Translations under genes and position numbers: made by a program
Notes under the pieces: model-generated
The model's input: the letters and a program-made list of their open reading frames with translations, nothing else
What the model was told of the DNA's origin: nothing
Database searches by the model: none
Assembly: GCA_945957225.1 (NCBI GenBank)
Contig: CAMFKK010000002.1
Coordinates: forward strand, 1-35,309
Direction of reading: 5' to 3'
DNA from: an uncultured Sphingobacteriia bacterium
GTDB lineage: Bacteria; Bacteroidota; Bacteroidia; Chitinophagales; Chitinophagaceae
Length of the DNA: 35,309 nt
Shown: in pieces, positions 9,723 through 18,885 of the stretch
How the letters are laid out: every line of letters begins with the position of its first letter
Numbering within the stretch: the stretch's first letter is position 1

Positions 9723-10784
9723 CTAAGATACAATTTTATGGTCGTGCATCCACAAGAGGAATAATTTATAGCCAATGGATAACACAATAGCCCCTGTAAA
9801 CAAACCAATAAAACCCTGTAACAAGAAGCCCCCAATCACACCCAAAAAGATGACTAGCATGGGAACCCTTGCACCCTTACCCAATAAAATGGGTTTGAGA
9901 ATATTGTCAGAAAACATAACCAAGACAAAATAAACAGTCCATGCGGTGGCAAAAAAATGGTTCTCCTGGGTATAAAGAAATCCAATCACACCAATGATGA
10001 CCAAACCCGGACCCACTTGAATAATAGAAAGTACCAGCGCACAAACCGACCAGATTCCTGCGTGTGGAATACCCGCCATAAAAAATCCAAAACCTGCTAA
10101 TAAGGTTTGAATCACCGCCACACCCAAGACCCCTTTTACCACGGAGCGAATTGTAGAAGTGGTCAATTGTAAATATTCGGTACCTTGATCACCTACCATC
10201 CGGTTAAAGATGGTTCCCATGGCCGCTTCTGTGCCATTGGTAGCCAACAATACACCGGCGATGATAATGGAAAAAATCACTTGTAAAAAACTCATACCTG
10301 TTCCAACAATGGCCATGAGAATGGTTTTGGCCACCGTCAATACCTGTGACTGGTATTTTTGAAAAATGCCCACCATTTGATTAGAAAGGTTGTGTAGAAA
10401 ATCATAGAGCTTGGTACCTATAATGGGCCAGGTCTTAATATTTTCACTGGGGTGATCCAAACTTATATTCCCCGATTCAATTTTTTGTTTAAAGTCTACA
10501 ATGGTATCTGTAATGGAGGCCAAGAAAAGACCCGCAGGAACAAAGATGAAAGCCAGAATGGCCAAAGTGAGTATCACCGATGCTAAAACTTTTCTACCGC
10601 CCAATTTTTTTTCTAAAAAACGATGGATGGGATAGACCGCCACCGCAATAATAGCCGCCCATAACACGGGCATGATAAAGGGAGACAATAATTGAAAACA
10701 ATAAAAGACCAGGAGAAAGAGCGCCGCAAGACGGATAATGAGTTCAATCAGGTGTTTGCTATTGTTTTGAATGGGATTATCCAT
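9723..10784 (-). CDS. AI-2E family transporter (UPF0118)
   Basis: Multi-TM protein, LFLLVFYCFQLLSPFIMPVLWAAIIAVAVYPIHRFLEKKLGGRK...; C-terminal DNILKPILLGKGARVPMLVIFLGVIGG. Confidence 0.88.
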   Translation of the reverse strand: MDNPIQNNSKHLIELIIRLAALFLLVFYCFQLLSPFIMPVLWAAIIAVAVYPIHRFLEKKLGGRKVLASVILTLAILAFIFVPAGLFLASITDTIVDFKQKIESGNISLDHPSENIKTWPIIGTKLYDFLHNLSNQMVGIFQKYQSQVLTVAKTILMAIVGTGMSFLQVIFSIIIAGVLLATNGTEAAMGTIFNRMVGDQGTEYLQLTTSTIRSVVKGVLGVAVIQTLLAGFGFFMAGIPHAGIWSVCALVLSIIQVGPGLVIIGVIGFLYTQENHFFATAWTVYFVLVMFSDNILKPILLGKGARVPMLVIFLGVIGGFLLQGFIGLFTGAIVLSIGYKLFLLWMHDHKIVS

Positions 10785-10811
10785 GGGTTGTTTTTATATA
10801 ATTAAAGTAAC

Positions 10812-11309
10812 CTAGTTCTCAATCAATTTTACCCAAACATATTCATCCTGCACTTGTCCGTTTTTAATGGCTGCCTTTCTTTTAATAGACTCTAAGTGAA
10901 AACCGTTTTTCCGCAAGACTTCCATACTGGCTTTGTTATGCGCAAAAACGCCGGCGTAAATTCTCAATGGGCTAAACTGTTGTTCCACATAGTCCACAAA
11001 TAAAGCAACTGCCTTGGTTGCTATGCCTTTACCCCAATGTGGTTCAGCCACAAAATAACCAATCTCCACCGTTTTTCTATACACATCGTCTTGCAAAACT
11101 GCCCCAATATTGCCCACCACCAAGCCATTTACTAAGATGGCAAAATTTTGTGGGGGTTGTTGTTGGCTTATATGACCAATCCATTCCAGCGCGTCCATGA
11201 CGGTATAAGGATTGGGTAATCGGTCTCTTACATTGTTCCAAATATTTCTATTATTGGCTATTACAGCTAAGGCTTGGGCGTCTTGTTTGCGCCAGGGTCT
11301 TAATTCCAT
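10812..11309 (-). CDS. GNAT-family N-acetyltransferase (RimJ/RimL-like)
   Basis: LRPWRKQDAQALA...IGYFVAEPHWGKGIATKAVALFVDYV...RIYAGVFAHNKASMEVLRKNGFHLE. Confidence 0.9.
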   Translation of the reverse strand: MELRPWRKQDAQALAVIANNRNIWNNVRDRLPNPYTVMDALEWIGHISQQQPPQNFAILVNGLVVGNIGAVLQDDVYRKTVEIGYFVAEPHWGKGIATKAVALFVDYVEQQFSPLRIYAGVFAHNKASMEVLRKNGFHLESIKRKAAIKNGQVQDEYVWVKLIEN

Positions 11310-11313
11310 TGGC

Positions 11314-11781
11314 TTATTCCTGTTCCTCTTTTACGTCTCTATTCAGGTATCCCGTATAATCGGGTTGCGCTGCCAAATATTCTTCGTGCATAAAAGGAGA
11401 TGTCATGATAAAGTCCGCAGTTGCTCTATCACAAGCCATGGGAATATTCCAAGCCACACAAAGTCTCAACAAAGCTTTCACGTCACTATCATGTGGCTGT
11501 GCTTCCATGGGATCCCAGAAAAACAACATTACGTCAATTTCTCCCTGGGCAATCATGGCCCCAATTTGTTGGTCACCACCCAGTGGTCCACTTAATAATT
11601 TTTTCACGGGTCTATCCAATGCTTCTTCCACTAATTTTCCAGTAGTTCCTGTGGCAAACAGTTCGTGTTTGGCCAACTCTACTTTGTTGAAAATGGCCCA
11701 TTCTATCAGGTCTGCTTTTTTATGGTCATGTGCTACTAGTGCAATCCTTTTGCGCTTACCTAGTTTTTTCAAATTTGCCAT
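11314..11781 (-). CDS. mgsA: Methylglyoxal synthase
   Basis: IALVAHDHKKADLIEW, LFATGTTGKLVEE, LSGPLGGDQQIGAMIAQGEIDVMLFFWDPMEAQPHDSDVKALLRL, ACDRATADFI. Confidence 0.96.
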   Translation of the reverse strand: MANLKKLGKRKRIALVAHDHKKADLIEWAIFNKVELAKHELFATGTTGKLVEEALDRPVKKLLSGPLGGDQQIGAMIAQGEIDVMLFFWDPMEAQPHDSDVKALLRLCVAWNIPMACDRATADFIMTSPFMHEEYLAAQPDYTGYLNRDVKEEQE

Positions 11782-11813
11782 CTTGTTCTTTTGTGGTTCC
11801 GTGATAAAGTTAA

Positions 11814-12749
11814 TTAACCCTTTAGTGCTCTTTCATTAATTTTCTTCAATACCGCTGCATAAGCTAGGAGCGGAAGTAACAGTGGCCAGCAAAGGGCCAG
11901 CAGCCAATGGTTGGTAATCATCCAAATCACCCAGACCACCCAACACAGAAAAAGGCCGTATCCAAAAAACAACACACCAAAGAGAACAGAATCATAAAAC
12001 ACCGTGCCTTTTGTTTTTTTAGCAACAAATGCAGCTACAAGGTTATAGATAGGCAAATGAATCATGGTTCCAATACTTGCAGCAGATTGCAACCAAGTAG
12101 GAAAGGGTATTTGTATTTGTGGGGGGTTGATCAATGGTTCAATGGCTTTGAAAAGTTCTCTATTAAAGTGGTTATAATTCAAAGCTTCTTCTTCAAATAA
12201 TTGTAGTTCTTTTTGTTCAATTGTTGCTCCCGTTTGTATTGCACATTTCTTTCCAAAATTTCTAAAACTATCATAGGCTATTCCCATTGGCAGGACTCTA
12301 ACAGGAATGCCTTCTTTCCAACTACTAAAAGCTATGCGTGCAGCGCCTTTTTTAAAGGGTTGTAATTCGTTTTTATTTAAACAAATCCCCTCAATAAAAA
12401 TTAAAACAATCCCGTTTTTGCGCAATATTTTTCTGCTGTTTTCAAAAGCCGTTTCATTCAAGGCAAGGTTTTCTTTTCCCTCGCTTAAACGATAAATGGG
12501 AAACATATGCAAGAGTTTTAATAAACCCGCGTGCCATGGTTGATTAAAGGCATCGCCCCTGGCTAAAAAATAAATGGGCTCTTTAAAAATTGCAGCCACA
12601 ATAATGGCATCCAAAAAAGAATTGGGATGGTTGGCACAAATCAATACCGGACCCTTGATAGCCCTAGCAGATTTTGAGGGAACTATGATTCCCGGACAAA
12701 AAATCCAAAGCGCAAGTCTGATGATTGGTTTAAGCAAAAAATAAATCAA
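11814..12749 (-). CDS. 1-acyl-glycerol-3-phosphate acyltransferase-like (PlsC domain)
   Basis: CANHPNSFLDAIIVAAIF (NHxxxxD-type), IFIEGICLNKNELQPFKKGAARIA. Confidence 0.85.
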   Translation of the reverse strand: MIYFLLKPIIRLALWIFCPGIIVPSKSARAIKGPVLICANHPNSFLDAIIVAAIFKEPIYFLARGDAFNQPWHAGLLKLLHMFPIYRLSEGKENLALNETAFENSRKILRKNGIVLIFIEGICLNKNELQPFKKGAARIAFSSWKEGIPVRVLPMGIAYDSFRNFGKKCAIQTGATIEQKELQLFEEEALNYNHFNRELFKAIEPLINPPQIQIPFPTWLQSAASIGTMIHLPIYNLVAAFVAKKTKGTVFYDSVLFGVLFFGYGLFLCWVVWVIWMITNHWLLALCWPLLLPLLAYAAVLKKINERALKG

Positions 12750-12758
12750 AACAAGGGA

Positions 12759-13580
12759 TTATGGTATTTTGATGGCCATAGATAACGCAATACCTACACC
12801 CTGTCCGGCATTTCTTCCATAAAGGGTATAAAATGCTTTCACGGTAGGCATTAGCGTGCGGCTGATTTTCTTACCATAAGTTACACCCGCGGAACCAAAC
12901 ATAAAATCTTTGTTTCCGTTAAGGTTGGCAGTAAATGTTTTATCTGCGCTATAAGAATTTTCGTGGTTAAGCGTAAAAATCAAGAGATTAGATTTGGGTA
13001 ATTCCATACCATAAATCAAATTCACGTTTAGTTTGTTGGGGCCATCTTGTTGGTCAATAAAACGAGTGAACATTCCTTCAATAATAGCAAAGGTTTTCTT
13101 TTTCACGTTGAAGGAATAGTTAGATCCAATAAAAAAACCTTTTGATCCCAATCCTAAATAAGGTTCCGTGGTATTACTATACAATGGAATAATGGCTCCC
13201 ACTTTTACGGTAAAGTATTTTTTTAAATCCTTTGATGGGGTGTGAAAATTAAATCCAACATAGGTATCACCAACACCCGCGTGTGTAAATTTATCTAAGA
13301 CGTTTTGAGAGGTAACAGAAGCAAAAGGAACGTTGAACACCAGGTCGGTTTTTCTGCCTATCCCCACCACGCCATATAAGCTCATGGTGTGTGAGGAGAA
13401 TTTTCCGTTGAAGGGAGAGTTTTCTACCTGTCTATCTGCATTAAAAAATTTAGTAGACTGCGAATAGGTATAAGACGGGGTTAATATCCACCTGTGTTTA
13501 CCCACAGGCCAGTCGGCTTTTGCCTGCTGGGAGAACCCAAGCACAATGATCATCAATAAGAAAGCCAATTGTTTATTCAT
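12759..13580 (-). CDS. Predicted outer-membrane beta-barrel protein, function unknown
   Basis: Signal peptide MNKQLAFLLMIIVLGFSQQAKA, alternating beta-strand pattern, GVGDTYVGFNF, KVGAIIPLYSN. Confidence 0.6.
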   Translation of the reverse strand: MNKQLAFLLMIIVLGFSQQAKADWPVGKHRWILTPSYTYSQSTKFFNADRQVENSPFNGKFSSHTMSLYGVVGIGRKTDLVFNVPFASVTSQNVLDKFTHAGVGDTYVGFNFHTPSKDLKKYFTVKVGAIIPLYSNTTEPYLGLGSKGFFIGSNYSFNVKKKTFAIIEGMFTRFIDQQDGPNKLNVNLIYGMELPKSNLLIFTLNHENSYSADKTFTANLNGNKDFMFGSAGVTYGKKISRTLMPTVKAFYTLYGRNAGQGVGIALSMAIKIP

Positions 13581-13590
13581 GATGCCGTTT

Positions 13591-15336
13591 TTATTTTTTT
13601 CCCTTTGCTAGTTTTTCATAGAACCAAATACTCTTGAATGTATTATGCCTATCAGGTACTTCGTGAGCAAGTTCAGGGAAAGTATAGATTTCACTCATTT
13701 TAATCACTTCTGGATTTAGCTTATTGTACATGCCAATAGTAGTTACTGCTGGAGCTAGTGGATCCAATAAACCAATACCCAACAATACAGAACACTTGAT
13801 CTTGGGGGCAAAATTTTGAATCTCAAAATAACTGAGGTTATTCAACAAATCGTCTTTGGAAATAGTGTTCTTATTCTCGTCTAGATATCGATTAAAGTTT
13901 TTAATGATAAAAGACTCTTCTCTAATATTATCCTGCATTTCCATGTTCAAATGAAAATCACAATAAGTAGGGTTGTCTGCCATGCAGGTTTGAATCTTGG
14001 AACCCAATAAACCTGCAACCATTAAAGACAGTGATCCGCCCTGACTACCACCAAATACCGCAACACGTTTTAAATCAAAGCCCATGTCTTCATTGGCAAA
14101 TATGAAATCTACTGCCCTAATGCAATCCATGTACATGGCCCTATAAATATATTTCTTGGGGTCATGCACATTGAACACAATCATCTCAATATTTTCTGGA
14201 TCCAATAATTTAAACGCTTCTTTATCGGCGCCTCGGGCATTGAGCATAAAGCTGGCAAATTCATCAAAGTAGAGTGGTTTCAACATCACGTGATAACCAC
14301 CATAACCTACTAAGACAGGAAACTTACTACCCAATAATGTAGTGGGTATGCTCAACCAACCATAAATTCGGGTATCTTCTAAAGAAGACATTTCTACCCT
14401 GTATACTTTGTGTTTAATGGTGCTTTTTTCATAGTCTTCTTCAATTTTATAGGCCGGATTTACGGTGGCCAATTCTTCCATGGCTTCTTTCCAGAAATCA
14501 TCAAAATCATCGGGTCTATGAAAAGGGCTACTCATTTGTCCAATTTCATATCCAAAAGTATAGTGGGTGGTATCGTCGTAAGTGCTGGTATTAATTGCCA
14601 CATCAATATTGTAAATGCCTGGTTTAACCGGTGGCGATATACTAAAGTTGAGTCTTTTACTACTTCTCTTGGCCAGCTTAATATCAAAGACTTTTTCAGA
14701 CACCACTTTTCCGTGAATGGCATCTTTGATTTGATAACCAATGGTTCCTGTCTGAGCCAGTTTGTAGGTGTTTTGAAGATTTACATCATATTTTATATTT
14801 GACCTTCCCACAAAGATTCCATCAATATTGGATGGCTTCATGGTAATCTTGATCTCTCCCTCCATTTCTCCGTCTTTCTCCGCTTCAAACAATTCTTTAC
14901 TGCTTTTGCTGGCGGCCCTTTCTGCGGCTTTGTCTGGTTTTTCACCGGTTACAAAATCAAAACTGAAATTGAATTCTCTTTTGACCTTGTTTAAAACAAC
15001 CGTGAATTTAATCAAATAGGCTCCTGGTGTTTCAAAAGGGATTTCAAAGTCATTGTTGATGGCTTTTTTAGAAGGAATATTAATGTCAAATGTTCTTTCT
15101 AAAAGGGATTCACCGTCTACGCTCTTGAGTTCATAATAAAGCGTGCCCACTTGATCAATCTTGGTACCGTTTTTAATGTCAAGCTTATATTTGATCCTTT
15201 TCTTATAATTGAAAATCCCCGATTTTTCTGTGGGTGAAATACCAATCTCTACTTGACCAGGGGCCGCAGTATTCTTGGCCATACCGTTGGTGGCCAGCAT
15301 TAGTAAAAACAGAATAAAACAAAAAAACCTTTTCAT
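13591..15336 (-). CDS. Acetyl xylan esterase (AXE1)-like alpha/beta hydrolase with N-terminal Ig-like region
   Basis: FHRPDDFDDFWKEAMEEL, VAVFGGSQGGSLSLMVAGL nucleophile elbow, PELAHEVPDRH; signal peptide. Confidence 0.85.
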   Translation of the reverse strand: MKRFFCFILFLLMLATNGMAKNTAAPGQVEIGISPTEKSGIFNYKKRIKYKLDIKNGTKIDQVGTLYYELKSVDGESLLERTFDINIPSKKAINNDFEIPFETPGAYLIKFTVVLNKVKREFNFSFDFVTGEKPDKAAERAASKSSKELFEAEKDGEMEGEIKITMKPSNIDGIFVGRSNIKYDVNLQNTYKLAQTGTIGYQIKDAIHGKVVSEKVFDIKLAKRSSKRLNFSISPPVKPGIYNIDVAINTSTYDDTTHYTFGYEIGQMSSPFHRPDDFDDFWKEAMEELATVNPAYKIEEDYEKSTIKHKVYRVEMSSLEDTRIYGWLSIPTTLLGSKFPVLVGYGGYHVMLKPLYFDEFASFMLNARGADKEAFKLLDPENIEMIVFNVHDPKKYIYRAMYMDCIRAVDFIFANEDMGFDLKRVAVFGGSQGGSLSLMVAGLLGSKIQTCMADNPTYCDFHLNMEMQDNIREESFIIKNFNRYLDENKNTISKDDLLNNLSYFEIQNFAPKIKCSVLLGIGLLDPLAPAVTTIGMYNKLNPEVIKMSEIYTFPELAHEVPDRHNTFKSIWFYEKLAKGKK

Positions 15337-15343
15337 GTTATGT

Positions 15344-16528
15344 TTATTTCCTTTTCTCCAATAACCTGGATTTTCTTATAGCCAGATTAACCGGTTCCTC
15401 AATACCCTTATACAGCACAATAGAAATTAGATTCAATACAATAAATACTATACCAATATAGAGTAATGTGTCATTTACGTGTTCGGGGAACCAGTCCATC
15501 CCATTCTCATACATCCAGTTGAACATTTTGTCAATACCAACCCAGGTCCATTCCTTGGTAAAATTGGCAATCACTCCAATATGCAAAAGGTAGAAGATAT
15601 AAGAGCTTTTACCCAGTAATTGCATGGTGTTGGTAGAAAGAAATCTCCTGACAATAGAGGCTTCTTTTATAACCCCAAAATAAAACAAGGCAATTCCAAT
15701 GGGCAATACCACGTTGTTTGTAAAAATGCCAAAGGGGTGATACAGACCATATTCTCTTCCATCTAGGGGTAAACTAGCCAAAATGCCAATACTTCCAGCA
15801 ATCCCAAGAATACCTAAAATAGTGAATAGGGGTGTTTTTCTATCTGCTTCATTGGCTTTGAGGATGATTAGGGCAAGACCCATTCCAATAAAGAATTCCA
15901 CACACCTTCCCAGGAAAGTGTAGAGGAACATGAAGGTAAAATTACCAAAAAAGCCATAGAAATTGAAATTGCTAAAGATCAGTACCAATATTGAACCAAT
16001 AGCCAATAGTAATATTGGAATGATAACAATATTGCGCATATTCTTCTTCATTCTCACAAAGAAGAGGGGGGCTAGAAAATAGAAAGATTCTTCAACAGTT
16101 AGAGACCAACCTTGACCAACCCCTGTAAATTTTAAGTCATCAAAAAAACCTCGGACAAAGAAAATATTGAGTAAAACCAACAAGATGGGTGATCCAAATC
16201 CAGCCATAACACTGGGTTCTGCGCCAACAGTAAAAGCAATTATAAAGGTAAATAAGGTGAGAAGCGCATACATGGGATAGATCCGCGCTATCCTGTTCTT
16301 GATGTATTTTCTAAACCAATCACTGTTTAATTCACAGGTATCATAATAGCGCATACAGATCAGGAATCCACTCAAAACAAAGAACATAGTTACCCCCATA
16401 TGAAATTCATTCAGGGTTCTACGAATAGGATAAATAAAATCTGCTTGATTAAAATGATGAAAAAAGACCAAAAATGCCGCGATGGCTCTTACGCCTGTTA
16501 GGGCAGGGATGTAGGAGTTTGCTTTCAT
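15344..16528 (-). CDS. Acyltransferase-3 family protein (OafA/YrhL-like)
   Basis: YIPALTGVRAIAAFLVFFHHF, GVTMFFVLSGFLI, GQGWSLTVEESFYFLAPLFF; multiple TM segments. Confidence 0.93.
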   Translation of the reverse strand: MKANSYIPALTGVRAIAAFLVFFHHFNQADFIYPIRRTLNEFHMGVTMFFVLSGFLICMRYYDTCELNSDWFRKYIKNRIARIYPMYALLTLFTFIIAFTVGAEPSVMAGFGSPILLVLLNIFFVRGFFDDLKFTGVGQGWSLTVEESFYFLAPLFFVRMKKNMRNIVIIPILLLAIGSILVLIFSNFNFYGFFGNFTFMFLYTFLGRCVEFFIGMGLALIILKANEADRKTPLFTILGILGIAGSIGILASLPLDGREYGLYHPFGIFTNNVVLPIGIALFYFGVIKEASIVRRFLSTNTMQLLGKSSYIFYLLHIGVIANFTKEWTWVGIDKMFNWMYENGMDWFPEHVNDTLLYIGIVFIVLNLISIVLYKGIEEPVNLAIRKSRLLEKRK

Positions 16529-16635
16529 TGACGGTTAGGAGGGTGGGTTAGAAGCCTCTATTAAATAATACTTTTAATGTCTATTGACTTTAGAACGTAT
16601 AAATTGGCCGATTAGTATTTTTTGACACCTCAAAA

Positions 16636-16660
16636 CACCAAAAAGCCACCTTGCGGTGGC
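16636..16660 (-). terminator. Rho-independent terminator of recA
   Basis: Minus strand GCCACC-GCAA-GGTGGC followed by TTTTTGGTGTTTT, just downstream of the recA stop. Confidence 0.85.
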
Positions 16661-16695
16661 CTCTTGATACTTACTAACCCGTCTAAAAAACTATT

Positions 16696-17706
16696 TTATG
16701 CTTCAGCGGCAATCTTTACTTCGTTGATTTTTGCCCTGATTTTTGCTTCAATTTCATTGGCCAACTCTGGATTATCCCTTAATAATCCCTTCACAGAATC
16801 CCTTCCCTGACCCAATTTATTGGCTTCATAACTAAACCAGGAACCACTTTTGTTCACAATTCCAAGTTCTACACCCATATCAATGATTTCTCCCAGTTTA
16901 CTCACACCTTCTCCAAAAATGATGTCAAATTCAGCGGCACGGAATGGAGGGGCCACTTTATTTTTCACCACTTTTACTTTTACGTGGTTACCAATAGCAG
17001 CGTCACCATCCTTGATTTGGGTCATTCTTCTAATATCCAAACGAACCGATGCATAGAATTTTAAGGCATTACCACCTGTGGTAGTTTCTGGATTCCCAAA
17101 CATTACCCCAATTTTCTCACGTAACTGGTTGATAAAAATGCAAACTGTGTTGGTTTTATTAATAGTTGCGGTGAGTTTTCTCAGGGCCTGACTCATCAAA
17201 CGAGCGTGTAAACCCATTTTAGAATCACCCATTTCACCTTCTAATTCGCTTTTTGGAACCAGGGCAGCTACAGAGTCAATCACCACAACATCCAAAGCCC
17301 CCGACAAGATTAATCGGTCAGCAATTTCTAAAGCTTGTTCACCATAATCTGGTTGAGAAATTAATAGGTTGTCCACATCTACACCCAAATTCTTTGCATA
17401 AGCACTATCAAAAGCGTGTTCCGCATCTATAATAGCACACATTCCACCTTTTTTCTGGGCTTCAGCAATCACATGAATGGCTAATGTGGTTTTACCAGAT
17501 GATTCTGGTCCGTAAATCTCAATAATCCTACCTTTTGGTAAACCACCTACGCCAAGCGCTGCGTCTAAACCAATTGAACCGGTGGAAATAACTTCCATTG
17601 GATCCTGGCTTTTTTCATTCATCATCATGACAGAACCCTTGCCATAATCCTTATCAATCTTATCGATTGTTAATTTCAGTGCTTTCAGTTTTTCTGCGTT
17701 GCTCAT
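16696..17706 (-). CDS. recA: Recombinase RecA
   Basis: [78 protein letters not shown]; start set to [12 protein letters not shown] at 17706 rather than the 49-residue upstream extension in the ORF track. Confidence 0.97.
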   Translation of the reverse strand: MSNAEKLKALKLTIDKIDKDYGKGSVMMMNEKSQDPMEVISTGSIGLDAALGVGGLPKGRIIEIYGPESSGKTTLAIHVIAEAQKKGGMCAIIDAEHAFDSAYAKNLGVDVDNLLISQPDYGEQALEIADRLILSGALDVVVIDSVAALVPKSELEGEMGDSKMGLHARLMSQALRKLTATINKTNTVCIFINQLREKIGVMFGNPETTTGGNALKFYASVRLDIRRMTQIKDGDAAIGNHVKVKVVKNKVAPPFRAAEFDIIFGEGVSKLGEIIDMGVELGIVNKSGSWFSYEANKLGQGRDSVKGLLRDNPELANEIEAKIRAKINEVKIAAEA

Positions 17707-17757
17707 AACGGGTGTTTTATCTATTGGTTTGTAAAAATAGTGGTTTCCTTTATATAA

Positions 17758-17796
17758 ACTAATTTTTTTAGTATTTATTTTACTAACCGTATTAGT
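17758..17796. promoter_or_regulatory. Two tandem ACTAA-N5-TTAGT palindromes upstream of recA (candidate operators)
   Basis: ACTAATTTTTTTAGT at 17758-17772 and ACTAACCGTATTAGT at 17782-17796, start-to-start spacing 24 bp, 52-90 bp upstream of the recA start codon. Confidence 0.55.
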
Positions 17797-17887
17797 TTTT
17801 TTATTTAGGGACCAAACTAGGCTAATTCTGGGAAGGTCTTCCTTAAATAACACCCATTTTATACCCCGCTAAAACCATTTCAGTGGT

Positions 17888-18874
17888 TTATCCCAATAAA
17901 CCGGCGGCCCTACTAATGTCCAACATGCGATCCATGGGTTTTTTGGCAGCCAGTCTTAAAGTTTCATCCATGGTTATTTCAGGAGTCTCGTATTTCATAC
18001 ATAAATACAGTTTCTCCAGGGTATTTAGCTTCATGTGAGGACAATCATTACAAGCACAATTATTGGTGGGTGGTGCGGGTATAAATGTCTTTTGTGGATT
18101 ATCCTGTTGCATCTGGTGTAAGATACCCGTTTCAGTAGCCACAATATATTCACTAGCAGTATCTGACTTGGTATATTTTAAAAGCTGTGTGGTACTACCA
18201 ATATAATCTGCAATTCTTAAAATAGCGTCTTCACATTCTGGGTGTGCAATCAATTTAGCTTTTGGATGTCTGATTTTTAATTTGGTTATTTTTTCCAAAC
18301 TAAAAATTTCATGCACCATACATGCACCATTCCAAAGCAACATATTTCTGCCGGAAATTTTATTTAAATAAGCCCCAAGATTTTTATCTGGAGCAAATAA
18401 AATGGGTTGATCTTTTGGAATACTTTCAATGATTTTTTCTGCATTTCCAGAAGTACAAATAATATCGCTTAAGGCTTTAATATCTGCTGTACAATTGATA
18501 TAAGAAACTACTAAATGATCTGGATGTTTTGCTTTAAAAGCCCTGAAAAGCTCTGCTGGTGCGCTATCTGCCAAAGAACAACCCGCATTTAGATCTGGTA
18601 ATAATACTTTTTTGGTGGGGTTGAGAATCTTTGCGGTCTCAGCCATAAAATGCACACCGGCAAAAACAATTAGGTCAGCATTGGTCTGTTCTGCTTGTTG
18701 GGCAAGACCCAAGCTATCCCCAATATAATCCGCCACGTCCTGGATATCTGGTTCTTGGTAGTAGTGTGCAAGGATGATGGCATTTTTTTCTTTCTTTAGT
18801 TGCTCAATCTCGGCAAATAAATCCAAACTTGGATCAATCTCTATGTCTGTAAAACCTTTTTCCAATATTTTCAT
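17888..18874 (-). CDS. nadA: Quinolinate synthase A
   Basis: [88 protein letters not shown]. Confidence 0.97.
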   Translation of the reverse strand: MKILEKGFTDIEIDPSLDLFAEIEQLKKEKNAIILAHYYQEPDIQDVADYIGDSLGLAQQAEQTNADLIVFAGVHFMAETAKILNPTKKVLLPDLNAGCSLADSAPAELFRAFKAKHPDHLVVSYINCTADIKALSDIICTSGNAEKIIESIPKDQPILFAPDKNLGAYLNKISGRNMLLWNGACMVHEIFSLEKITKLKIRHPKAKLIAHPECEDAILRIADYIGSTTQLLKYTKSDTASEYIVATETGILHQMQQDNPQKTFIPAPPTNNCACNDCPHMKLNTLEKLYLCMKYETPEITMDETLRLAAKKPMDRMLDISRAAGLLG

Positions 18875-18885
18875 TTTTGATGTTC

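Noticed and set aside
4681-11781. Possible novel functional system from the consecutive esterase, M28 peptidase, amidase, transporter, GNAT and mgsA genes
   Set aside because: Close spacing suggests co-transcription, but the functions are unrelated housekeeping or scavenging families and nothing points to a joint pathway.
17707-17853. 49-residue N-terminal extension of RecA in the ORF track
   Set aside because: Extension ([16 protein letters not shown]...) is not RecA-like and covers the AT-rich promoter with the palindromes; [12 protein letters not shown] at 17706 is the expected start.
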